Of a stretch of DNA of 63,698 nucleotides, positions 17,515 through 27,706 are shown piece by piece; the first letter of the stretch is position 1, and each line of letters opens with the position of its first letter. Under the pieces are notes generated by a model. The model searched no databases. It saw nothing but the letters and a program-made list of their open reading frames with translations, and had not been told where the DNA came from. The position numbers and the translations under genes were made by a program. The stretch comes from Terriglobia bacterium (GTDB lineage: Bacteria; Acidobacteriota; UBA6911): NCBI GenBank assembly GCA_020072565.1, contig JAIQGI010000041.1:1-63698 (forward strand). Direction: 5' to 3'.

Positions 17515-18309
17515 ATGGTTGAGGCCGGGCCGGCAACCGTGTCCGATCTCGCTGCCAGAACCCACCTCAACGAACGTTACATGCGGGAATGGCTCGCCCT
17601 CATGGCGACAGCCGGATATGTCCTCTATGACGCGGCAAATTCCCGGTATCGTTTGCCCCGCGAGTATGCCACGGTTCTGTGCGACGAAAACTCGCCCCTG
17701 TTCATGGGCGGATTTGTCGAACTGCTGGCCTGCGTCTTCCCGACGAACAAAGTGATGGAAGGAATCCGCGGCGGCAAAGGCCCGCTCTCGGAGGATTACC
17801 CGCCCGAACTTTGGGAAGGAGTCGAGAGGTCCACGGCGCCCGGTTACCGCAATTTCCTGACCGAGATCTATATTCCGGCAATGCCCGACATTGCGGCGCG
17901 CCTGCGCGCCAGCGGGGCCGCTCTCGATGTCGGATGCGGCGGCGGCCTTGCATCGCTGGAGAGCGCAATAGCCTATCCGAAAGCTGAGGTCTTCGGCCTG
18001 GACGTGTTTGCACCCTCGATTGAAAGGGCCAGGAAAAACGCCGCATCGGCCGGCCTAGGCGACCGCATCCATTTCGATACCTATGACGGCATCACGCTGC
18101 CCGCGGAACGCTTCGACCTGATCACGCTTTGCTACACGGTTCACCACCTGACGGATCCGGTCAAGACCCTGGGCTCGATCGGCAATGCGCTGAGAAAAGG
18201 GGGATCGCTTATGATCATGGAGGCCAATGTGCCGGAAACGATCGCAGCGAGCGTCGGCAATACCTATGCAAAATGGGTTTCGAATTTCAATCTCGAATTT
18301 GGTCTTTGA
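17515..18309 (+). pseudogene. SAM-dependent methyltransferase, truncated at both ends
   Basis: The 264-residue frame has a winged-helix segment (VSDLAARTHLNERYMREWLA), a Rossmann motif I (ALDVGCGGG, 137-145), acidic motif II (VFGLDVF) and LITLCYTVHHL. This matches Rv2258c-type methyltransferases of about 350 residues. Homology continues upstream of the ATG (FGAYIGDRLGIYRAM) back to a TGA, with no start codon. The frame ends abruptly after NFNLEFGL, before the usual C-terminal 70-80 residues. It therefore looks like an inactivated core rather than a working gene. A short functional version with an unusual start cannot be excluded. Confidence 0.65.
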
Positions 18310-18329
18310 CCTATGCGCAGGTTTTGCGG

Positions 18330-19052
18330 ATGATTGCCCCTATGCCGACACGTCTTGAGGAAATTCGTGCCGCACTCAGGCATTACGCGGACTCCCGGAA
18401 GGCGCGCGATCTCCAGTGGTTTTTCAAGACCGGGCCGGGCGGCTACGGGGAAGGGGACGTGTTTCTCGGCGTGAGCGTGCCGGCGGTGCGCAAGGTCGCG
18501 AGACTATACCGCGATTTGGTCCTCGAGGATGCCGTTGAGCTATTGTCTTCTCCCCTGCATGAAGAGCGCCAGCTAGCGCTCTTTATTCTGACCGGCTGGT
18601 ACGAAAGAGGCGACGAAAGCCTTCGGCGGATCATCTACAGGTTCTATCTCCGGAACGCGAAACACATCAACAACTGGGACCTGGTGGATTGCTCTGCGCC
18701 GCACATCGTCGGGCGCCACCTTTACCGCCGGAGTCGCGCGCCGCTCTACCGCTTTGCGGAATCACGCTCGGTCTGGAAACGGCGCATCGCCATCATGTCC
18801 ACCTTCTATTTCGTGCGGCAAGGGGACTTCATCGATACGTTGGCCCTCACCGACCGCCTCATTCACGACCCGGAGGATCTTATTCACAAAGCCGCCGGAT
18901 GGATGATCCGCGAAATCGGCAATCGCGACCAGCAAGCCGCAGAGGCCTTCCTGAAAGAGCGTTGCCGAACGATGCCACGCACGATGCTGCGCTACGCGAC
19001 CGAAAAGTTCCCGGAGGAAACGAGACTCCGATATCTCCGGGGAGAGGCCTGA
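18330..19052 (+). CDS. AlkD-like DNA alkylation repair protein
   Basis: A 240-residue all-helical HEAT-like repeat protein of the AlkD DNA glycosylase family, which removes alkylated bases such as 3- and 7-methylpurines without base flipping. Family blocks seen are VSVPAVRKVAR, HEERQLALFIL, NNWDLVDCSAPHIVG (with the W-D pair that lies near the substrate) and VWKRRIAIMSTF. The ATG at 18330 is chosen; one at 18342 is also possible. A much earlier in-frame ATG (18129) lies inside the methyltransferase frame and is unlikely. It starts just downstream of the truncated methyltransferase. Confidence 0.88.
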   Translation: MIAPMPTRLEEIRAALRHYADSRKARDLQWFFKTGPGGYGEGDVFLGVSVPAVRKVARLYRDLVLEDAVELLSSPLHEERQLALFILTGWYERGDESLRRIIYRFYLRNAKHINNWDLVDCSAPHIVGRHLYRRSRAPLYRFAESRSVWKRRIAIMSTFYFVRQGDFIDTLALTDRLIHDPEDLIHKAAGWMIREIGNRDQQAAEAFLKERCRTMPRTMLRYATEKFPEETRLRYLRGEA

Positions 19053-19217
19053 CGGGCCGGTATCCCAAAGCGCTGCGAAGTAGCCGGTCCAAATCCGGCG
19101 ACGGCATTGCCCTGCGCGGCTCCGAACGGACCGGCGGGCTTGATGCTGTCCGGGAGCGCGGCCGTCCCGCCCGATCTAGGGATAGGCATGCGCTTGGCCT
19201 AAACAGTAATCCAGGCC

Positions 19218-19244
19218 AAAGAAAACAGCGGGCAAGATGCCCGC
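19218..19244 (-). terminator. Rho-independent terminator after the cyclophilin gene
   Basis: On the minus strand a GCGGGC/GCCCGC stem with the loop ATCTT is followed by TGTTTTCTTT, 25 bases beyond the cyclophilin stop codon. Confidence 0.65.
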
Positions 19245-19268
19245 ATCGAGGCCGCCATCTTTTTGCAC

Positions 19269-19892
19269 CTACTTCCGGTACGCCTTGAGGATCTGGATGG
19301 GCGGGTCGAGCGTTTCGGTGCCGTACGCGCCGCGCCGACCGGTCGGCAACGTGTGCGCGGCTTGAACCTTTTTGACGACGTCCATGCCTCCCACGACACG
19401 GCCGAAGACGGCAAAACCTTGGCCATCCGAGTTGCGCATGCCGCCGAAATCCATCTCGGGCTGATCACCGATCAGAATCGAAAATGAGGCCCTCGCGGTG
19501 TCCGGCCCGTTGCGAGCCATCGACAGCACGCCGTTCACATGCTTCAACCCGGTCACGTTCGTACGCTCCAGCGGGATCGGCGGGAATTGCTCACGGTTGC
19601 GCTCCGGGTTGATCTGGATCTGGATGACCTGGATCTCGACATCGTGCCGCGTCGTGTTGTCCAGCCGCACGGCGCGGTTGATGATCCCGCCGTCATAGAA
19701 CTTCCCGTCGACATACTTCAGGAAGTTCTCTCCGGTGATTGGCGCATGGACCACATCCACTTCCATCGTGATCTTGCCGAGCTCGGTCTCGAAGATCACC
19801 AGCACGGGCTGCGTGGGCGCCGGCGTCTGGGCCCCGAGCGGGATGGAGAGAAACAACACGGCCGCGAAGGATAGAATTCCGAAAGTTTTCAT
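19269..19892 (-). CDS. Secreted cyclophilin-type peptidyl-prolyl isomerase
   Basis: A 207-residue protein with a signal peptide (MKTFGILSFAAVLFLSIPLGAQ minus its last residues) and a bacterial cyclophilin domain: ETELGKITMEVDVVHAPITG, NFLKYVDGKFYDG, then SMARNGPDTARASFSILIGD and FAVFGRVVGGMDVV. It would catalyse proline isomerisation during folding in the periplasm. The usual catalytic arginine region reads INRAVRLDN, slightly divergent. A rho-independent terminator follows. A fragment of a second cyclophilin lies at 59411-59566. Confidence 0.88.
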   Translation of the reverse strand: MKTFGILSFAAVLFLSIPLGAQTPAPTQPVLVIFETELGKITMEVDVVHAPITGENFLKYVDGKFYDGGIINRAVRLDNTTRHDVEIQVIQIQINPERNREQFPPIPLERTNVTGLKHVNGVLSMARNGPDTARASFSILIGDQPEMDFGGMRNSDGQGFAVFGRVVGGMDVVKKVQAAHTLPTGRRGAYGTETLDPPIQILKAYRK

Positions 19893-20376
19893 TGTTTAGC
19901 CTCATCCGGAAAAACTTGTCCGGATTCAGAATCCGCGGGTCAAAACGGATGCGTGAAAATGACATACCCGCTGTGCCGCTTCAAGCCTCTGATATCGGGT
20001 TACGTCAACCCTTTTGCTGCTCTCGCGTCCAGAAGTATAGATCATAACTCCAAAACGACGGCTCCGATCCGTGATGCTGATTTCAATCTGGCTCAGAGAC
20101 CTCGCGCGATCCGCCCCCATGCTTTGCTCTTAACCTCGTGTGCTGGCTACCGCAGTCATGGTGTCCATTTGGGATGTTACATTCGACTATGTGCCCGCGC
20201 AACTGCGGGCCCCCGGCGGCCGCGCTGCCGGTTCGTCGGTTGTCCTCTTGATTCTGGATTTAGGGTTGCGCAGATTGGAGTGTGGATCAGGGCTTCAAAC
20301 CAAATGTTGCGAGATCAGGCAGACCGCCTCTGATCAACCGTGCAAAGGAAATCCAAAATCCGTGATCCAGAATCAC
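19893..20376. other. Gene-free stretch
   Basis: The 484 bases between the cyclophilin gene and cysE hold no supported gene. Short AT-rich stretches resemble dispersed intergenic sequence. Both flanking genes run on the minus strand, so the right half lies downstream of cysE. Confidence 0.4.
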
Positions 20377-21303
20377 TCAGATGCCGGCGCCAAAGTGGAA
20401 GGCGTCATAGTGGGCACTCCCCTGCGTCACCCGGCTGCCGGGAGGGACTCCGCGGGTGAGCCAGACGTTGCCGCCGATCACGGACTCCCGCCCGATGGTG
20501 ACACGGCCGAGAATGGTTGCCCCCGAGTAGATAATGACATCGTCCTCGATGATCGGATGGCGGGGCACCCCCTTGATGGGATGGCCGTTTTCATCCAGGG
20601 GAAAGCTCTTAGCACCCAGGGTGACACCCTGGTAGAGCGTAACGCGGTTGCCGATGACGCAGGTTTCGCCAATCACCACACCGGTGCCGTGATCAATGAA
20701 GAATCGCTTTCCGATCCGGGCACCGGGGTGGATGTCGATACCCGTGGTGCTGTGAGCGATTTCGGTGATCATCCGCGGCAGCAGCGGGACGTCGAGTTCC
20801 CAGAGTGCATGAGCGATGCGACAGAAGGTGAGCGCATAGAGCCCAGGGTAAGCAAGAATCGCTTCATCCGGCGTGGTGCAGGCCGGATCGCCCTGATACG
20901 CCGCCTTGACATCTTCCAGGAGGGTCTGCTGAAGCTCCGGCAATCGCTGCAGGAACTGCTGGGTCAGGTCCGCGGCGCGCTGGCTGCAGCCTGGAATTTC
21001 TTCCGGCGCCGAACAGTTAAAGCAAAGTGCGCGCCGGACTTGCTCCTCCAGGTCCCGGGCGACGAGGTCCAGCGTTGCGCCAACGTGGAAACGGACATTG
21101 TCGGCGCCGGCTTCCGGGCTGCCGAAGTATCCGGGGAACAATATCGCCCGGAGCTCTTCCAGGATCTCGGCCGCGGCCTTTCGGGAAGGCAGCGGCTGGA
21201 CACAGGGCGGACGCTTCTCGAGCATGGCAAAGCGGCCCGGATAGCCGCTCAGCTCATCGACGATTGACGCCATCTCCACACGGCTCACTCCAACCTCAGA
21301 CAT
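20377..21303 (-). CDS. cysE: Serine O-acetyltransferase (EpsC/CysE type)
   Basis: A 308-residue enzyme that acetylates L-serine with acetyl-CoA, the first step of cysteine synthesis. A helical N-terminal domain (about 1-180) precedes a left-handed beta-helix of hexapeptide repeats. Motifs include [20 protein letters not shown] with the catalytic histidine, [21 protein letters not shown], and [19 protein letters not shown]. The start ATG at 21303 overlaps the end of cysK by 8 bases. The overlap with cysK makes a two-gene cysteine synthesis operon. Confidence 0.93.
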   Translation of the reverse strand: MSEVGVSRVEMASIVDELSGYPGRFAMLEKRPPCVQPLPSRKAAAEILEELRAILFPGYFGSPEAGADNVRFHVGATLDLVARDLEEQVRRALCFNCSAPEEIPGCSQRAADLTQQFLQRLPELQQTLLEDVKAAYQGDPACTTPDEAILAYPGLYALTFCRIAHALWELDVPLLPRMITEIAHSTTGIDIHPGARIGKRFFIDHGTGVVIGETCVIGNRVTLYQGVTLGAKSFPLDENGHPIKGVPRHPIIEDDVIIYSGATILGRVTIGRESVIGGNVWLTRGVPPGSRVTQGSAHYDAFHFGAGI

Positions 21304-22246
21304 GGGCGCCCTCCGAATCCAGATCCTCAAAAAGCCAGGTGCTCAGGTAGCGCTCGGCGTTTGAGGGGATGATCACAACGACTTTTTTCCCCTTGTTTTC
21401 CGGCCGCATAGCGACCTGCAGCGCCGCCACCAGGGCTGCGCCCGACGAGATGCCGACCGCCACGCCTTCTTCCCGCGCCGCACGCCTCGCCATCTCTCCG
21501 GCCTCGACATGACCGACCTGGATGACCTCATCGATCAACTCGGAGCGCAACACCTTAGGAATGAATCCTGCGCCGAGACCCTGAATCTTGTGGGAACCCG
21601 GTTTGCCCCCAGACAACACGGGAGAGTCCTTTGGTTCGACCGCAATCGCCTTGAAACCAGGCTTGCGCGGCTTGATCACTTCGGCCACGCCGGTGATGGT
21701 CCCACCAGTGCCCACGCCGGAGATCAGGATGTCCACCTGGCCGTCGGTGTCGGCCCAGATCTCCTCGGCAGTCGTCCGGCGATGCACAGCCGGATTGGCG
21801 GGATTATTGAACTGCTGAAGCATCAAATAATTAGGGTGCTCCTCCACTATTTGCTCCGCCTTGCGGATGGCCCCCTTCATCCCTTCTGAGCCCGGGGTCA
21901 GGATAAGCTTGGCGCCAAACACCTTGAGCAGCTTGCGGCGCTCCAGGCTCATCGTCTCGGGCATCGTCAGAATCAGCGGGTAGTGTTTGGCGGCGCAAAC
22001 GAGCGCCAGGGCGATGCCGGTGTTTCCACTCGTCGGCTCAACCAGGACCGTGCCATCCTTGATCATCCCCCGTTCTTCTGCAGCCTGGACCATGCTCAGA
22101 CCTATGCGATCCTTGACGCTGCCTCCCGGGTTGGAAAACTCGAGCTTGAGCAATACCTCAGCGACGCAGCCCTTCGAGAGCGAATTGAGGCGCACGAGCG
22201 GTGTCCCTCCGATGAGGTCGACGATACTGTTGGCAATTTTGGCCAT
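21296..22246 (-). CDS. cysK: Cysteine synthase A
   Basis: A 316-residue PLP enzyme converting O-acetylserine and sulfide to cysteine. The PLP lysine is K45 in GGSVKDRIG, the substrate-binding loop is TSGNTG (72-77), and the phosphate-binding loop is GVGTGGT (177-183). The ATG at 22246 follows GGGAG by a normal spacing and is preferred over one at 22300 that adds 18 residues. The 3' end overlaps cysE. The 276 bases upstream hold no clear riboswitch or operator. Confidence 0.95.
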   Translation of the reverse strand: MAKIANSIVDLIGGTPLVRLNSLSKGCVAEVLLKLEFSNPGGSVKDRIGLSMVQAAEERGMIKDGTVLVEPTSGNTGIALALVCAAKHYPLILTMPETMSLERRKLLKVFGAKLILTPGSEGMKGAIRKAEQIVEEHPNYLMLQQFNNPANPAVHRRTTAEEIWADTDGQVDILISGVGTGGTITGVAEVIKPRKPGFKAIAVEPKDSPVLSGGKPGSHKIQGLGAGFIPKVLRSELIDEVIQVGHVEAGEMARRAAREEGVAVGISSGAALVAALQVAMRPENKGKKVVVIIPSNAERYLSTWLFEDLDSEGAHV

Positions 22247-22522
22247 CGAAATCTCCCGGCTGTCAGTTTCCAGGGCAGGCTCTTCCAGATTAAAACGCAA
22301 ATAGACCGCCTGTCACCATCAGAAAGCGGGCCCCAGCAACTGCGTTCACAATAACTTAAGGCCCAACCTCCCTCTTGGAGCTGGAGCCCCGACAACATTC
22401 CCGACCGACGTAGTCACAAAGACAAATTAAGAACCCATTCATCACACTCGAATGCTAACGTAAACGTAAGAGTCGTGCAAGGTCGAATCTCCGGCTTTTG
22501 CCTTTCCAGGGGTATTGGCGGG

Positions 22523-23305
22523 CTATTTTGTTGCCGGGTTGTCTCGCAGCCTGACGGATGCCACCCAAGGCTCCAGGTTGCGGCCGTATTGCAGGGTGAC
22601 GGTGTAGCGCGGCTCCTGACCCATTTGCGGCTTCAGTGGGGAGATGAGCCTGGCTTGGGGCAGGGGGACATTGATGTCGGAAGGGAGGATCTGGGAAACA
22701 AATCCAACGCAGTTGTGAGATGTTATCGATCCGGAAGCCGGATCCTTCACATCTTCCAGACTTGCCCTCAAAACAGCTTGCACGATGAGGTACCTGCTCT
22801 GGTCGGGATATCGGCTGCGGAGCGCCGTCAGACTTTTTGCCGCACCCACGGGGACAAGGTGCGACACGTTGCGGGGATCTCTTTCTTCGCTCGGGTTGCC
22901 GGGTGTGCGTTGAGCGGCGGATTGCCTTCGTTTTTTCTCCTCCTCCGCCTGCTGCAGCCATTGCTCCCAAGCCTTTCCCTCATACTCCAGGGCTACATAG
23001 GCCACGCGGGGCAGCAGGGAGAGATCTCTGCCCGGCGTTCCCGCGGGGATATGGAAATCGAAGCCGATTTCCTCCAGCTCGGCACGACTGAAAACCTCAC
23101 CCGCCTGTGCCGGCTGCCGGATCCACTCAAGTCTCAGGCCGACGCCAGAGTTGTCCTGGCCCATGCTCTGCAACGGCAATTCGCGTTCGGTGAGCTCGAT
23201 CGTCTGCACGGGTCCGCCCGCTCGATTCCTCGAGACACCGATCAACGCGATGGCGTTGGTGGCAAGAATGGCCGCGATCCCCAGGATCAGGCAGGGTCTC
23301 TTCAT
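22523..23305 (-). CDS. DUF4824-like exported protein
   Basis: A 260-residue protein with an N-terminal membrane or signal segment (CLILGIAAILATNAIALIGV), then a soluble domain rich in charged residues (LPLQSMGQDNSGVGLRLEW). This matches the DUF4824 family as remembered; function is unknown. Its ATG overlaps the stop of the upstream DUF2157 gene (ATGA), and the two families commonly travel together. The product is probably tethered to the inner membrane facing the periplasm. Confidence 0.65.
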   Translation of the reverse strand: MKRPCLILGIAAILATNAIALIGVSRNRAGGPVQTIELTERELPLQSMGQDNSGVGLRLEWIRQPAQAGEVFSRAELEEIGFDFHIPAGTPGRDLSLLPRVAYVALEYEGKAWEQWLQQAEEEKKRRQSAAQRTPGNPSEERDPRNVSHLVPVGAAKSLTALRSRYPDQSRYLIVQAVLRASLEDVKDPASGSITSHNCVGFVSQILPSDINVPLPQARLISPLKPQMGQEPRYTVTLQYGRNLEPWVASVRLRDNPATK

Positions 23306-24375
23306 GCCGTCTCCATTTTTCCGGTTCCGGTTCTGATCTTGCGGAACACCGCCAGAAGTACCAGCGCGATGATCCCGATGATGAGGAAGAAAAGGTACTT
23401 GGGCATCCAGTCCCACCACCAATTGAACAGGCGGAGGAACAGATAAATTGCGAAGAATGCGGATCCGAGGTTTACCGCTTCCATCATGCGGCGCTGGACG
23501 CCGATCCAGATGGCAGCGATGACGGCGCCAAAACCTGTTACTTGATAGATGCCTTCCACGGCTTTCTTCGGGAACGGGAGATAAGTCAGGTGGCCCAGGT
23601 TACCCAGCATGAGCAGCGCCAGGAAGAGGAAGAGAAGTCCGAACAGTCGGTAGACGGTGGCGAAGCCGGGATGCTTGCTGTGGCGATGAATCAGGGGGAT
23701 TGCCAGCAATGCCATGCCGCCCGGCAGGAAAGTCTCCGGGCGGTCCATGACCGCATCAAAGGATCCGCCGCTCAGCGACATAATCTGCGCCGCGACAAAA
23801 ATGACGAGCAAGACCAGTCCGGCAGCCAACTCCAGCCGCAGGGAGTAGCCGTAAGCCAGCACCAGTGCAAACACTCCCCAGGCAAGGAAGGCGTTCTGCG
23901 ACGGTGCCAGGTTGAAAATGTAACCGAGCACGTTCAGGTTCAATACAAATGATGCAAATACCACGAGCGCCAGGAGCGATGTGTAATAGAGAGTTCTTTC
24001 TCTTCGGGAGACGAACTCCATGGCGATCAACCCGAGGATGGGAATCGAGACGAGAAGCGCGACCTGAACCGGCGTGCTCAGCAGTCCCCAATAGCGATAG
24101 AAAAACAGAAACACCGCCGCGCACAAAGCCAGCCCGCCGAGAGCCGATGCGATGCGCATGGCGAGTGAAATCTGCTTCTGGGATTCGCTGACGTCGACGT
24201 CGAAACGCCCGGCCAGCTCGGCCAGCGTCTTGTCGAGGTGGGTATCGAGCCGCGCCCGCTGCTCGTCGGTGAGACCCAGGACTCCTTCGCGGGTCAGCTG
24301 CTCCAGCTCGCGCCGGAAGGAGTGGATGCGGTCCACGCGTTGCTGGGCTTCCTTCTTTCCCGAAGTCTCGGCCAT
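23302..24375 (-). CDS. DUF2157-type polytopic membrane protein
   Basis: A 357-residue protein with a cytoplasmic N-terminal helical region of about 75 residues (LEQLTREGVLGLTDEQRARL) followed by eight to ten transmembrane helices. The N-terminus and helix-rich body fit the DUF2157 family of uncharacterised membrane proteins. The ATG at 24375 is preferred to one at 24399. It is coupled to the DUF4824-like gene through an ATGA overlap, so the two products probably work together. Confidence 0.7.
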   Translation of the reverse strand: MAETSGKKEAQQRVDRIHSFRRELEQLTREGVLGLTDEQRARLDTHLDKTLAELAGRFDVDVSESQKQISLAMRIASALGGLALCAAVFLFFYRYWGLLSTPVQVALLVSIPILGLIAMEFVSRRERTLYYTSLLALVVFASFVLNLNVLGYIFNLAPSQNAFLAWGVFALVLAYGYSLRLELAAGLVLLVIFVAAQIMSLSGGSFDAVMDRPETFLPGGMALLAIPLIHRHSKHPGFATVYRLFGLLFLFLALLMLGNLGHLTYLPFPKKAVEGIYQVTGFGAVIAAIWIGVQRRMMEAVNLGSAFFAIYLFLRLFNWWWDWMPKYLFFLIIGIIALVLLAVFRKIRTGTGKMETA

Positions 24376-24428
24376 TTGCAGCGATCTTATTCGATTCAAA
24401 CGCCGAAAACAATGGGCTCAAAAACAAA

Positions 24429-24503
24429 ATCTCAACGCAAAGGACGCGGCGCCCGCGGAGAAGAACATTTTAACCGCGAGCTCCACGCCCTCCGCGTTGA
24501 GAT
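24429..24503. repeat. Large imperfect palindrome (ATCTCAACGC family)
   Basis: ATCTCAACGC at 24429-24438 pairs with GCGTTGAGAT at 24494-24503, and the pairing continues through GGACGC/GGGCG-type stretches. A related piece, CTCTGCGTTGAGATT, occurs near 59346. It lies between two minus-strand genes and looks like a dispersed intergenic palindrome. Confidence 0.5.
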
Positions 24504-24532
24504 GTTCTCACGCACTGGGATCGAGGACAGGA

Positions 24533-27500
24533 CTATTTGACGTTAGGATCTGCTTCGACCACCACCCTGGTGAAGTACTCCTTGTCTCCAACCGTAAGCT
24601 TGACGCGATAAACGCCTGGTTCGACGGCGGCACCGCCGCCTCCTCGACCGCCGCCGCCACCGGGGAATTGGCCCGGGGCTCCGGCTGCCTGACCCGCGCC
24701 AGCGCCTCTGATGCCGGCACCCTGACCTGCGGCGCCGGCTGCGCCCGCCCCGGCTGCGCCTGCTCTGGCTCCGGCAGCTCCGGCTGCGGCCACACCCGCG
24801 GCACCACCTCTACCGCCTGCGGCCTGAGCTCCGGCCCCCGGCACACCGCCTCCGCCGCCGAATCCGCCTCTGCCACCGCCGCCGACCTGCCACTGCACCC
24901 GATGCAGGCCTGCGTCCTTGCCTCCCGCCGGCGTCATTTCCTGCAACACCCTACCGTCAACATCCATGATGGCGACTTTGACGTCCGCGGATGCAGCAGA
25001 CTTCAGGAAGTAGCTGATGGCTGTTCCCGCTCGAGGGTTGGTACCTCTGAAGATCTTGTCGCGGGGAAGCCCCCGGTCCACATAGATGTCCGTCTGGTAC
25101 ATGGTTGCCGGGCGCACGGAGAACAGGGTCGCGTCGTCGGACATCGCCTTGTCCGTCAGCTGCTGCAGGGCGGTGACGTCATCCATGATCCAGATGCTGC
25201 GCCCGTGAGTCCCGAGGATCAAATCGTTGTCACGCGGATGCATGATCACGTCATCGACAGGCACGTTGGGGAGACCGGTCATGAATCTCTTCCATTCGCC
25301 CCCGCCGTTCAGCGAAATATAGAAGCCAAGCTCGGTACCCAGATACAGCAGGTTTTTGTTCTTGGCATCTTCGAGGATGACGTTGACGTGCCATTCCTGG
25401 GGCAGATTGTCGGCGATGGAAGTCCAGGTCGCCCCGAAGTCGCGGGTGACATACACATAGGGCCTCAGGTCGTCGTAGCGATGCCCGTCGATGGCCACGT
25501 AGCAGGTGCCGGCATCGAAATGCGACGGGGCCACGCGTGTAATCTGATAATACTTGTCCTTCGGGATCCCGGGAATGTTGTCGGCCACATTTCTCCAGTT
25601 AAGCCCGCCGTCACGGCTTACCTGAACGTTGCCGTCATCCGTGCCGGCCCACATGACTCCCGGCACGGCGAAGGACTCGGCCAGGGTGACGATATGGCCG
25701 AAACTCCCATATCCGTCGTGCTTGGAGAACATATCTTTGTCTCCCGGCACGTCCATGATGGACAGGGTCTTGCGATCAATCCCTTTGGTGAGGTCAGGAC
25801 CGGCCATCCAGGTGTCGCCCCGGTTCAACGACTTGAAGAACCGATTGCCCGCGGTGTACACGGTCCGCGGATTATGGGGTGACAGCACGATAGGGGTATT
25901 CCAGTACCAGCGGAGCTGCTCGCCGGCCGGCAAAGGAGGAACGATGTTGTTGCCGCCGCCGAATCCCGTCTGTGCCGCCTGCGCCGCCATGGCCTGCTGC
26001 TGGGCCTGTTGCTCCGGAGTGACCTCGGCGTTGGGCGCACCCCCGCCCTGGCCGCCGCGTCCTCTGGCACCTGTTCTCGGCTGGATGTTGGTGGGCCGCC
26101 CGGTTCTGAGGTCGTAGCGCGACATGCTCCCGTTCTGCGATTCGGTGTACACGATGTTGTAGTCCGTCGGGTCCACCTGGCAGTAGAAACCATCTCCGCC
26201 GCCGATCCGGAACCAGTCGGAATTGATGGGGCCATCGCTGTTGCGGGTCGCACTGGGGCCACCCCAGCTGCCGTTGTCCTGCAACCCGCCATACACATAG
26301 TAGGGCTTGCGCATGTCCGCGGCGACCGCATAGAACTGGCCCACTGCGATCGTGTTGACGAATTCCCACGTTTCGCACTGGTCATAAGTGACATCCAGAC
26401 CGCCATCATTGCCGATCATTACGTGGTTCCCGTTCTTGGGGTCGACCCAGATGGCATGGTTGTCGGTGTGGATAATGCCCTGGACCGTCCTGAACGTTTT
26501 CCCGCCGTCGGTGGCTTTGTAGAACTGAGCGCCGCCCGTGTAAACAATTTCGCTGTTGCTGGGATCGACCCGGATCTGGCTGTAATACATGGCACGGTTG
26601 TTGTTGTTGCTGACAACATGCCATGTCTTGCCCTTGTCGTCGGATCGCCACACGCCGTCTTTCGCAGGATCGGGATTTCCCGCCGGCGTCTCTCCGCCGC
26701 GTCCGCCGCCACCGCCACCTCCGAATCCACCACCACGTCCGCCCGCAGCCGCCTGAGCAGCGGCCTGGGCAGCCTGTTCAGCTGACATGGCATCGGAGCC
26801 ACCGCCTGCTCCCCCCCATTTGAGGGCTTCGATCTGAGCGTAGAGGATATTTGGGTTTGAGCGGGATACGTCCAGACCGATGCGGCCGAGTTCCGGACCG
26901 GGGAGTCCGCCGGTCAGTCTGGTCCAGGTCTTGCCGGCATCGCTGGTTTTCCAGATGCTGCTCCCCGGGCCGCCTCCGTTGAATCCCCAAGCCGTCCGCC
27001 GCCGCTGATAGGAGGCGGCATACAGCGTCTTGTTGTCGCCGGGATCCATCACGAGATCAGTGAACCCGGTGTTCTCGTCGATGAACTTCACATTGGTCCA
27101 GGTCTGGCCGCCGTCGGTTGTCTTGTAGATGCCCCGCTCCTTATTGGGCCCGAACAGATGGCCCAGCGCTGCGACATAGACGACGTTGGGATCTTTGGGA
27201 TCGGGCACGATTCGGGCGATCGTTTGAGTTTCCTTCAGTCCCATGAAGGTGAACGTCTTCCCGGCGTCCGCCGATTTGTAGACTCCCGCGCCGAAGGACG
27301 AGCTCTGACGATTGTTGGCTTCGCCGGTGCCGACCCAGATGATGCTGGGATTGGGCTGGTAAATTGCGATATCACCGATGGAAATCACAGGATAAGTATC
27401 AAAGATCGGCTCAAAGGTGGTGCCGTTGTTGACGGTCTTCCACAGGCCGCCGGTAGCAAATCCTACATAGAACATGGCAGGATTGCTCTCCACGGCTTCG

Positions 27501-27706
27501 ATATCGTCAATGCGGCCCGCCATGCTCGCAGGTCCGATCGAACGCCAGCGAAACTCCTTGAGTATTGGATCTTCGGATTGGTTGATGGCAGGCCCGGCCG
27601 GTGGTGCTCCCCCGCGTCCCTGACTCCATGCCGCTGCTGTGAGCAGCAGGCAAATCATCAATCCAAGCCAAATCTTGATGTGACGAGTTCGTCGCTCTCG
27701 TTTCAT
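24533..27706 (-). CDS. Large secreted BNR/VPS10-like propeller protein
   Basis: A 1057-residue exported protein with a signal peptide ending near AAAWSQG. Many BNR/sortilin-type blades follow (GLWKTVNNGTTFEPIF, GVYKSADAGKTF, GIYKTTDGGQTW, SIWKTSDAGKTW), with Asp-box S/TxDxGxxW motifs that form one or two beta-propellers up to about residue 800. Glycine/alanine-rich inserts occur at about 305-345 and 935-1025. Annotation pipelines usually call these 'glycosyl hydrolase', but no catalytic acid pair could be assigned. A paralogue of similar size lies at 31661-34732. It may bind or degrade extracellular polymers. Confidence 0.8.
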   Translation of the reverse strand: MKRERRTRHIKIWLGLMICLLLTAAAWSQGRGGAPPAGPAINQSEDPILKEFRWRSIGPASMAGRIDDIEAVESNPAMFYVGFATGGLWKTVNNGTTFEPIFDTYPVISIGDIAIYQPNPSIIWVGTGEANNRQSSSFGAGVYKSADAGKTFTFMGLKETQTIARIVPDPKDPNVVYVAALGHLFGPNKERGIYKTTDGGQTWTNVKFIDENTGFTDLVMDPGDNKTLYAASYQRRRTAWGFNGGGPGSSIWKTSDAGKTWTRLTGGLPGPELGRIGLDVSRSNPNILYAQIEALKWGGAGGGSDAMSAEQAAQAAAQAAAGGRGGGFGGGGGGGRGGETPAGNPDPAKDGVWRSDDKGKTWHVVSNNNNRAMYYSQIRVDPSNSEIVYTGGAQFYKATDGGKTFRTVQGIIHTDNHAIWVDPKNGNHVMIGNDGGLDVTYDQCETWEFVNTIAVGQFYAVAADMRKPYYVYGGLQDNGSWGGPSATRNSDGPINSDWFRIGGGDGFYCQVDPTDYNIVYTESQNGSMSRYDLRTGRPTNIQPRTGARGRGGQGGGAPNAEVTPEQQAQQQAMAAQAAQTGFGGGNNIVPPLPAGEQLRWYWNTPIVLSPHNPRTVYTAGNRFFKSLNRGDTWMAGPDLTKGIDRKTLSIMDVPGDKDMFSKHDGYGSFGHIVTLAESFAVPGVMWAGTDDGNVQVSRDGGLNWRNVADNIPGIPKDKYYQITRVAPSHFDAGTCYVAIDGHRYDDLRPYVYVTRDFGATWTSIADNLPQEWHVNVILEDAKNKNLLYLGTELGFYISLNGGGEWKRFMTGLPNVPVDDVIMHPRDNDLILGTHGRSIWIMDDVTALQQLTDKAMSDDATLFSVRPATMYQTDIYVDRGLPRDKIFRGTNPRAGTAISYFLKSAASADVKVAIMDVDGRVLQEMTPAGGKDAGLHRVQWQVGGGGRGGFGGGGGVPGAGAQAAGGRGGAAGVAAAGAAGARAGAAGAGAAGAAGQGAGIRGAGAGQAAGAPGQFPGGGGGRGGGGAAVEPGVYRVKLTVGDKEYFTRVVVEADPNVK

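Noticed and set aside
18129-18329. N-terminal extension of the AlkD-like gene
   Set aside because: It would overlap the methyltransferase frame for about 180 bases and adds residues not seen in AlkD proteins.
22247-22522. Riboswitch or leader before cysK
   Set aside because: No SAM, T-box or other known pattern could be built from the sequence; only weak, unsupported pairings were seen.
24152-25882. A 576-codon open frame on the plus strand
   Set aside because: It is antisense to the first BNR gene and owes its length to the GC-rich, glycine-coding sequence. The translation is low-complexity with no fold pattern or ribosome binding site.
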